Part shown: one piece after another, positions 56,497 through 64,000 of the stretch
How the letters are laid out: the number at the start of each line of letters is the position of its first letter
Position numbering within the stretch: position 1 is the stretch's first letter
The notes under the pieces: generated by a model
The model's database searches: none
Seen by the model: only the letters and a program-made list of their open reading frames with translations
What the model was told of the DNA's origin: nothing
Translations under genes and position numbers: made by a program
NCBI GenBank assembly: GCA_022496805.1
Contig: CM040103.1
Location: 1,940,001-2,004,000 of the forward strand
Direction of reading: 5' to 3'
Source of the DNA: Pohlia nutans
Taxonomy: Eukaryota; Streptophyta; Bryopsida; Bryales; Mniaceae
DNA length: 64,000 nt

Positions 56497-56655
56497 TCAT
56501 TGACGCTTAGTCGGAGGTCGCCACTTGGAAGAGCCACCGTCGCCCGTGGGAGACTTGGATGGAGGTCTCCACTTGGAAGAGCCTCCGTCGCCCTCGGGAG
56601 CCGACTGCTTCGGAGGTCTCCATTTCGATGATCCCCCATCGCCCATCACCACCAT
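56497..56655 (-). CDS. Gene H: tandem GDGGSSKWRPP peptide precursor, intermediate type
   Basis: 52 residues: MVVM, GDGGSSKWRPP, KQSAPE, GDGGSSKWRPP, SKSPT, GDGGSSKWRPP, TKRQ. It combines type-1 (first motif KWRPP, final Gln) and type-2 (SKSP linker) features plus its own changes in start, linker and tail, so it probably split off before types 1 and 2 did. All three cores are perfect. The leader lacks the AACTAAC/CGCCCGGCGC word of type 1 and resembles genes B and D. Confidence 0.75.
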   Translation of the reverse strand: MVVMGDGGSSKWRPPKQSAPEGDGGSSKWRPPSKSPTGDGGSSKWRPPTKRQ

Positions 56656-56919
56656 GATAAATTGCAAAGCGGTCGGGAATGATATGAGAACCGGCGAAGT
56701 GCTGGCAGGTTTGTATAATGCTGGGATCAGCTAGAGCGATTCTCAGGAAGAACGCCTTTCAGATCAAGCATGCAGAAGCTGGCAACGTATATCAAATTGG
56801 AGCACCGGGTCCAAGTTCGATATAATTAGCACTTGCTGCAGCGTGGTCAGTTGTGTTGATGAGTGCTCACTTGAGCTGAGATGGAATGGTTGTGGAGGAT
56901 GAAGGAATGTCTGGTGCTG

Positions 56920-57005
56920 TTTTATACGGTATGATTCACGTCGCAACGAGCTCTGTTCAAACGACGCGGACTTTGTCAGCGGACGCCTTGACAGACCAAA
57001 GAGAA
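56920..57005 (-). promoter_or_regulatory. Promoter of gene H
   Basis: TATAAAA at 56,920-56,926, 265 bp before the ATG. Upstream GTCCGCGTCGTTTGAACAGA and GCGTCCGCTGACAAAG match genes B and D closely. Confidence 0.55.
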
Positions 57006-57663
57006 GCGAACGCAGCACGCACTTTGAGAATGGATTCAATCCAAGGGAAGAGGGTATTAGTAAATGGGAGTGGCAGTTTAGAATATTCGTGTTCAATGGC
57101 GCCGGCGAGCGAAGAACAACTGTGTAAACTGTGTCGTCCAATGCAGACCCAGAATGAAAGCTGAATATTTGTACTGGTTGACCTGCGCACGAGACTGTCA
57201 GACTTAGTATGTTACTTCCTCCAATGTAAGTTACTCTTTCTAATTGACTGTAAGTTGGTCAGTCCGAAGGTTAATTTCGTGGGAAACTGGGATGAGAATT
57301 CGCCAGGTACTTGTGTACTGCTGCCACATTCAATAACGAATTAAAGAGCTTCATCATTCCTTGGAGGGGTCCCGCTGCCGACATGACGTGCAGATGTTGC
57401 TAGACAGGGCATAAGTTTGACTAGTGTCTCAGATTCTTTTCCAAAACAAAATTTTTATTTGTTTATTATGGTTTTGGCACAAATTGAATACAATTTGTGC
57501 CAAAAGAGAAATAAAATACAGGGCTACCACGACAGAGTTGACACAGGCAAGAAAAAGATTGGCCTAACTATGAAAAATAATCAGTGTGGGGGGTTGAACG
57601 CAACGTACTCACATGATGAGAATTCCCACCTAATCCAGAGCAGTGGAGTTGTTGCTGGCCCTA
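57006..57663. other. Upstream flank of gene H, no gene
   Basis: AATTTTTATTTG / CAAATTGAATAC and TTTTGGCACAAATTG / CAATTTGTGCCAAAA form a short inverted repeat near 57,470-57,505. No gene supported. Confidence 0.4.
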
Positions 57664-57978
57664 CATAACATTCAGTAGCCTTTGTGATTGTTCCCTTGAC
57701 TTCCCCCAACACAATGATGTGGAATATCCCACATCATTCCCCCCAATGAAATGATGTGAGATATTCCACATCACATCAGTAGTTAGGGGAGTAGGTCGCA
57801 ATAAGCAAGAGCAAATAACAATGGTAAACAGTAATCGAATGCACTCACTCAATTACAATTCAATAGTGTCTTGTAATTTTTTATTTGGTTCAATAGTCCA
57901 TTCAATTACAAATCACTGTTCACTCTATATATAAAGGTGAATGAAAGCCAACCTTCTTGAAGGCTACTGAATATTATG
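57664..57978. mobile_element. CATAACATTCAGTA-family TIR element (315 bp)
   Basis: Termini CATAACATTCAGTAGCCTTT and AAGGCTACTGAATATTATG. Contains the inverted pair GATGTGGAATATCCCACATC. About 75% similar by eye to 60,164-60,482. Confidence 0.85.
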
Positions 57979-60163
57979 TAGCTCCAATCAAAGTTGTCAT
58001 ATTGTGCTCAGTCTTGAGGAGTTGAGGGGGACATTGGGCAAAAATTTAAAAAGTACGTGAAATCAAATTAGGGTGGTTTTTTATTGATTGGAGATAAAAT
58101 TTAGAATTCTTTTTATTTACTCTAAGTGTATTTGAAATATGCAAAACCCATTTTTAGGTAAGTAGGAGCTTATTATATTAGCTCAATTTATGAAAATTAT
58201 ATGTAAATAAGGGTTTAGCATTTAAGGTGAAAGAAACTACTTTTAAGTCTACCTTCCATAAGATGCCCCAAAGATTATACTTGCTTGCAACTTGTTTTTC
58301 ATTCTCACCTATAATTTTGTTAAAAGTTTTAAATTATTCTAACGCACTTTGTAATTGATGTAATTTTCTTACACACTATACTTTTAAATATCACAATATT
58401 TAAATAAATTTTAGATCATCAATAAATAAAAATCATAAAAATACATATTTTTAATTAAATACTAGAAATATCAAAATTGATTTATTTTACCACGTAAAAA
58501 CTAAATCAAGCATGATAGTGGTAGTTTGACTTGATTGTCATACTCAAGGTTAGGGTGATTTAGAGTATGAAAATAAAATTATTGCTTAAAGATATGTAGT
58601 GGAGATTTACTTCAAAGGATTTGATGCTCTTTAATGTTTTGCACTATATTTTTTTAACCAAGTGGACTAAGTTAGGTGACTTATGTATTCACAAAGAATA
58701 CATAGAATATTTCATTGCCTTAGGTAGGTATTCCATTCAAAAAATACAAAGAAATATTTAACCTCTAAAAAACAATGTGTCCTAACTAGGACTCTTCAAA
58801 TATTTAGATAGGTTCCCACGGTATCAATTTTTATCATAATTTTTGGAAAACATCATGTTCATTCAATGTGTCAATGAAAAAATGGAGATCCGATTTTATA
58901 TGATTCCAACATTGTAACTGGAAGCTATAGAGAGAAAAAGGTTTTTTTGGAAAGAATGTGCAGTTTGGGCAGGGCAATTCCTCAAATAAAATTTAGAAAT
59001 GATTATTTTGCATTTCTAATTGTAGGATCTTGCTTTAAACTTCCAAAAACATGCATGGTAAAAATTTCATAGAAATTGACCGTACATATTGCAAGTTTAT
59101 AGCGTTTGGAGTGAAAAGATGAAATGACAATCTTTTGAAACCTTTTTCCGACCGTCTTTGGAGACATGGGAAAAATTGTAAAATTGGTCAAAAATTCTTT
59201 ATTTTTTTGAGAATGATGTTCAAATTGGTACATTAGTTATCAAGAGCCAAAATAAAATAAAATAAAAAATAAAAAATAAAAAATCATAAGAAAATGAATA
59301 AAATGAGGAGAAAATGATGCTTAAAAACAAGATGATGTTTAGATCATTGTAAGTTTGCATGCAAATCAATATGCTCAAGAAGATACCTCAAATGAACGAA
59401 TACAACAAATAAAGACCATTTCAGGCCCCAACATCACAAACTTAAGGGGTTAACCCTTTAACGTCCCATTCCTTTGTAGAACAGTCAAAATACACTTTTA
59501 TACAAAATTCAACTTTCAAGATTTGTTAAAATATATATTTTAATATTTTCATGCATGAAATTGTATGTTTACTATTGATCCTAAAATTTTCCGATTTTTC
59601 TGATACAAAATGAACTTTTTACAAATTTTCAGGTCAATACTTTAAGAAATTCATATTAAATACAAAACATCTTCAAAAAAATATTAAAGTTCTAGAGCAT
59701 GTGCAAATGTCAATGGAGAATCACATAATATATTTTTTGTGAATTGTTTTAATTTAAAATTTAAAATTCAAAAGGTGAACATCCTATGCGCTGTAATTCA
59801 GACTTTGAGCTACACAGCTTGCAACAGAAATAAAATATTCAAAAATTGAAATTTATAAGATCCAAAAAGTGAAGTGAAAACTAAACTCAATAAACTTCAT
59901 TTTCTCAATTGAAAGCAGTAGCAAAAAACTTCATCTTCAAGGTCAAAATTGACTTTGACCAACAAACATTCACTATTTCGATGCGCGGTCCTTCAATCAA
60001 AGGATTAATTTTCATCATTGCAACAAAGACTAAAATCCCAAACTTACCATAAAATGCAATGGATATAAAACATGTATTCTATTCTACAACCAATGTGCCT
60101 GGTGCGATTTCATTTCTTTTTCATTTACAATAAGTGAAAATTGACACATTTCCTAATAGTGAA
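57979..60163. other. AT-rich non-coding DNA
   Basis: No gene seen. TTAACC(T/C)CTAAA words (58,758) and a TTAAGGGGTTAA palindrome (59,453) may be eroded element ends like those at 41,424, but I cannot delimit them. Confidence 0.4.
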
Positions 60164-60482
60164 ACATAACATTCACTAGCCTTTCTGACTGCTACCTTCC
60201 TTCAACGGAATGATGTGGAATATCCCACATCATTTCATCCTCCCAATGAAATCACATCAATTCAGTAGCTATGGGGACACGTGGCATTAAGCAAGAGCAA
60301 TCAACCATGGTCAACAGTCGAAAGCACTCATTCAATCACAATTGAACAGTGTTTTGTAATTGTTTATTTGATTCATTCACAATTTGACAACAATGTTTTG
60401 CAATGAATATTTAGTGGTCACTCCATATATAAAGGTGGATGAAACTAAAAGGCACCCTCTTGGAAGGCTACTGAATGTTATG
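60164..60482. mobile_element. CATAACATTCA-family TIR element (319 bp)
   Basis: Termini CATAACATTCACTAGCCTTT and AAGGCTACTGAATGTTATG. Shares GATGTGGAATATCCCACATC and CCATATATAAAGGTG with the copy at 57,664. Flanked by AAA. Confidence 0.85.
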
Positions 60483-60568
60483 AAATTGTCAACGCGTCCC
60501 ACAAAAGAAAAGAAAAAAGTTGCTGAAACGCAACAGAAGTTGCACAACCAAGAATCCAACTGGCTGAA

Positions 60569-60874
60569 GGCCCATTCACATATAGCAGAGCTTCAGCATC
60601 CATGCGTGCGTTAGGTAACTTTGAGGGAATCTGCTGGGAAACAAGAAATATAAAATATGAAATGAGAAATTACTCGAACGCATGACAACGCAACGCATGG
60701 AGGAACGCAACGCAAAAAAGGAGCATGGCCCAACTTGCGGTAGTAAATTGTAGTTGCACAGTAGTTGCAGCAAGAAAAGACAAGGCTTTCAATATTTTTT
60801 TGTTTTTGGGTTTTACCTTCCTCCATTTCGGGAACGCGAACGCAAGTGCGGCAGAGGCTTGGTGTGAATGGGCC
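60569..60874. mobile_element. GGCCCATTCACA-family MITE, copy 2 (306 bp, inverted)
   Basis: Reverse complement of 44,160-44,482, nearly identical over its length; it has fewer GTTGCGTTCCTCCATGC repeats. Termini GGCCCATTCACA / TGTGAATGGGCC. Confidence 0.88.
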
Positions 60875-61140
60875 ATGAGTCTCAGAGTGTTGGGTGTAGC
60901 GTGACTGTATGTTATTTATAGTCTACAAGCTTTTTCAAGGCATAGTCCTAGGGAGGCCCAATTTTGAGGGTCCCATACACTACATTTTTTACCGTAGTTG
61001 AGCTTCCAACTCTTTACGCCTGTTACCTGTTACTCCCTCTGTTCCAGATTGCAAAGCACTTTTGAGAACTTACTAGAAACAATGTCCCCACGGACTTTTT
61101 ATTTCAGAACAAAGGGAATACTCTTTAGGGAAGATCGTAG

Positions 61141-61302
61141 GACTTTTCCAACATATTGGGACTTTTTGAATTAAATGCACTAAATGACTTTTCCAACATA
61201 TTGGGACTTTTCTGCCATATAATTGGGACTTTTTGATTGCCCACTAAACCTATGCCAGTTGTAGATTTCAAAAAGTCCCAATATGTTGGAAAAGTCCCAA
61301 CT
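61141..61302. repeat. Direct and inverted copies of ACTTTTCCAACATATTGGGA
   Basis: ACTTTTCCAACATATTGGGA occurs at about 61,141 and 61,191 and, as TCCCAATATGTTGGAAAAGT, at about 61,276. GGGACTTTTTGA is also repeated. Could be a small foldback or nested MITE. Confidence 0.75.
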
Positions 61303-62172
61303 AAACAAATATTGCCATTGAGGCTTGTGTATCCCATAAGACCCACTAGAAAGAATTTAGGACCTCAACAACCACAAATTTGGGACACGTCTCTTTTCTT
61401 TTTATTTGTTTCATTTGTTTTTTCTTTCCCCTCCGGCGAGCAGACATACGCCCTGAAAAAACAGGTAAAGATACTGAATAACTGACGCTTCTAGTGATGT
61501 AAGCTCCAAAAGACGAGAATAGATCGATTGGTTTCTGCAGAATTGGTAACGACTTTGCATGCAGACGTAGCAGACTGTCACCGCGTCTGTACGTATGCCG
61601 ACGGATGTGAAAGTATTCCATGCCAATTCAACTGTGATTCATTCATTTTATTATCAGTAACTATTACTATCTTGAACTCGCGTGACCGACGCACCAGGCT
61701 CGTATACATAACGGAATCGACATCCTCCGGAAATCACACACTCCTCAAATAATCACATCTTGTTGGAAAAACACATTCCATTCCTGCTCTACACAAATCC
61801 TCGGCACACATCGAATTCTTGAGCATAATATGCTAAAGAATCTTTTCTTTGATTGTAAAAACAGACTGTTCACGTGAGTTGATCTTCCGGTGTCCATAAC
61901 TCCCTGGTTAGTGTGGCCGAAGAAATTGAGAGCGAGTCTGTGGCATATATTGTTGTTAGTGCGGGTCGGTTGTGATCGTGGAGATTTTGAGCTGAGCGGT
62001 TGATTTTGTGAGGAGAACAATACAAGGAAACTGGTCGCTTGTCAATGCTGTTTTGAGCCATTCCAGAGTTGGTGAACTCGTGTTTTTTGTCACATAAGAC
62101 AAGGTTCACTCAATTTCAGTTAGTGAAAAGCGACAGGTTTGCTTGTACTGGAAGAATTGAGGACTTGCAACG
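61303..62172. other. No gene supported
   Basis: Short ORFs only. Sequence is less AT-rich than its surroundings and could include the leader of the ORF at 62,173, but no TATA box stands out. Confidence 0.35.
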
Positions 62173-62265
62173 ATGGGGAGTGGAGGTGAAGGCGATGGGG
62201 GTGCTTCGATCTTCGACTGGATGTACGTCGTCGCCGGAAAGAAAAGCGGAAGGTCTAGCTCCTGA
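62173..62265 (+). CDS. Small ORF with EGDGG and Trp (possible distant relative)
   Basis: Thirty codons: MGSGGEGDGGASIFDW, then MYVVAGKKSGRSSS and a TGA. The EGDGGxS start of the motif followed by a Trp recalls gene G (EGDGGGSKW), but the spacing to Trp differs and there is only one copy. The ATG follows a leader-like sequence. It may be coincidence; codon evidence is not available from a single copy. Confidence 0.25.
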   Translation: MGSGGEGDGGASIFDWMYVVAGKKSGRSSS

Positions 62266-62325
62266 AGAAATTATAATGTATTGTAATGTATACACAATAG
62301 GCTAACTACTCGGTAGCAATATGTA

Positions 62326-62723
62326 AGGTAGACGGTGCTTAATCCGTGCGTTTGCTAAATCCGTGCTTGTGGTCCGAGCATTAAAACCATGCACTGCAAG
62401 ACTCAGACCCAACCTAGTAATGTTCGCAAGTTGGGTGCACTCACAACTGCATCTAGGAAACGAAGTGGGTGGATTTGTATACCACCATGGCCAATTCTCA
62501 CCTTGGTCTTTACTGTCAATAGTGGCAATAGGGCATGTCAATGGGACATTTTGTTGATTTCACTTTGAGCATTTTCCATTAATTGAGGTGGTTTGGTTTG
62601 CTCCTATGCACGTTGCCGAACGGCTCCTCTAATTCTTGCAAGTATGTGAAATTTTTGAAATTACTTTTGGTTGATTCAAGCTATTCAAATTGCTTAAGTG
62701 CACGGTTTAAGCACCGTCTACCT
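62326..62723. mobile_element. 398-bp Stowaway/mariner-type MITE
   Basis: Termini AGGTAGACGGTGCTTAA(T/A)CC and complement of GGTTTAAGCACCGTCTACCT, flanked by TA on both sides. The opening AGGT(A/G)G resembles the element at 36,266. Confidence 0.88.
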
Positions 62724-63261
62724 TAAATACTACTCGTAGTTGTACACGTAGTGCTAGTTGGAGAGAGCTGTTCCCAGGCATCAGCATTCAAATTTCCGCA
62801 AGAATCATCATTGTAGAGATTCCCGCCAGATGGAGCTGCCACTCAGGGGTTTAGTACCAGTACCCTCTCAGTCGACGCTCTCTCTCGTCTTGGTGTACTT
62901 TCGTCGTGTAGTGTTCCACATCAGGAATTTCGGACCCCACTGATTCTACACTGATTCAGTGCGATTTCCAATATTTCAAGGGTTCGTACGATTTTCCCAC
63001 TGATTCCCCATCGTTGCGTCATTCATCGCAACTACATTAATACGACACGATGTTCGTACAAGCGGATATAGTACTGATTCGACACGATTGATACATCCAT
63101 TGAAAACGTATGAATTCAGCACTCTTTATAGTCGTCAAATGTCGTGTTTTAATCGTCTTTAAAACTACACTGATTCAGTGCATTTTTCGTGCGACATCAT
63201 CTTTTCCATATCTAGATTTTATTTTCTTTTTATATCTAAATTTGATCAAAATAGTATTATT
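62724..63261. other. No gene supported
   Basis: CTACACTGATTCAGTGC occurs twice (about 62,946 and 63,166), and (T/C)GACACGAT words recur between them, suggesting the ends of a decayed ~235-bp insertion. Nothing coding. Confidence 0.35.
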
Positions 63262-63462
63262 AAAAAATATAAAATAAAATAAAATAATATAAAATATAAA
63301 ATAATTACTTTCCTCGCTACCCACTTCAACTACACGGAAATTGCCCACTCGTGCGGTGGGGCCCACCATAGCTTCCCAAGCTCTATCGCCAACGGTGGGA
63401 TTTGAGCTCTCAACCTCCCGGTTGCCAATCAAGTTCCAAACCACCAAACCACCTCAAACTCT
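63262..63462 (-). mobile_element. tRNA-derived SINE-like element
   Basis: On the - strand GGTGGTTTGGTGGTTTGG (box A-like) is followed ~35 bp later by GAGAGCTCAAATCCCACC (box B-like, cf. GTTCGAATCC). Then come ~75 bp of unrelated body and a TTTTATATTTTATATT-type tail. Order and spacing fit a plant SINE. No clear target duplication; box A is weak. Confidence 0.5.
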
Positions 63463-63499
63463 TCATGCATAGAATGGAACTCTTTTGGTAATTATCGAA

Positions 63500-63852
63500 C
63501 TTTTTTTTTCAGCGGACTTTGAATGTTTTTAACTATGTAAAAAAAACTTTTTTTCCAATTTTTTTCTTTGCACTAGATTATGCAGGACGTTTTCTATATC
63601 TAGGATTTTTTTCATAATTTTTTGAATTTTTGAATTTTTTGCCAAAATCGTGATGGCAGATCATGGCTGTGAGCTGTTTTTTTTTTTTTCAGCGGACTTT
63701 GAATGTTTTTAACTATGTGAAAAAAACTTTTTTTCCAAATTTTGTTTTTGTACTAGATTATGCAGGACGTTTTCTATATCTAGGATTTTTTCATAATATT
63801 TTGAATTTATTTATTTTTTGCCAAAATCGTGGTGGTTGTGAGCTATTTTTTT
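63500..63852. repeat. 180-bp tandem duplication
   Basis: CAGCGGACTTTGAATGTTTT starts near 63,510 and again near 63,690. The match continues through GATTATGCAGGACGTTTTC, TATCTAGGATTTTT and GCCAAAATCGTG. A few small indels in T-runs. Confidence 0.9.
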
Positions 63853-64000
63853 TTGCTCCTATGATGAAAAGTACAATGAATCAATGATAACCAATAATAC
63901 CAAATTTGAATTCTAAAAATATAAAATGTTATTTCTTTGAAATTTTAATGTGTATTGCTTCTAAACTCTATAAATGTAGATCTAAAAATGTTTTGGGAAA

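Overview
The window looks like nuclear DNA of a land plant. It is AT-rich and dominated by transposons, with plant-type Ty1/copia and Ty3/gypsy-like LTR elements, many small inverted-repeat elements (MITEs), a SINE-like sequence, and genes with plant-like TATA boxes. I cannot name the species; a non-flowering plant is a weak guess. No bacterial-type operons, tRNA or rRNA genes or CRISPR arrays were seen.

The main cellular gene content is a cluster of eight small genes (A-H) between 24.8 and 56.7 kb. Seven encode 52-residue proteins and one (G) a 76-residue protein. Each consists almost entirely of three or four tandem copies of an 11-residue motif, GDGGSSKWRPP, joined by short spacers. Differences between motif copies are nearly all synonymous, so selection appears to act on the peptide. 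None has a signal peptide. Each has a TATA box about 265-315 bp upstream of the ATG, and seven share a conserved block upstream of it. I do not recognise the family. It looks like a multi-core peptide precursor and is the best candidate for an undescribed system.

The cluster grew by segmental duplication. A unit consists of a decayed small gene on the + strand, a type-1 peptide gene on the - strand, a second decayed copy, a long spacer and a type-2 peptide gene on the - strand. It occurs as unit 1 (1.0-31.9 kb, swollen by insertions; genes A, B), unit 2 (31.9-46.0 kb; C, D), a partial unit 3 (46.0-49.1 kb; E) and an inverted partial copy (49.7-52.0 kb; F). E and F are head to head. G and H are older, more diverged members.

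Because the units are paralogous, many insertions can be defined against an empty site in a sister unit. They include a 14.9-kb Mutator-like element (2.03-16.93 kb) carrying broken gene fragments and GC-rich palindromic satellites, with a young 3.6-kb non-autonomous LTR element nested in it; a young, nearly intact 5.9-kb Ty1/copia element (18.62-24.53 kb); and about a dozen MITEs, several with clear target duplications (TA, TTA, ATT or 8 bp). The right end (57-64 kb) is MITE- and AT-rich, with one 30-residue ORF that may be a distant relative of the peptide family.
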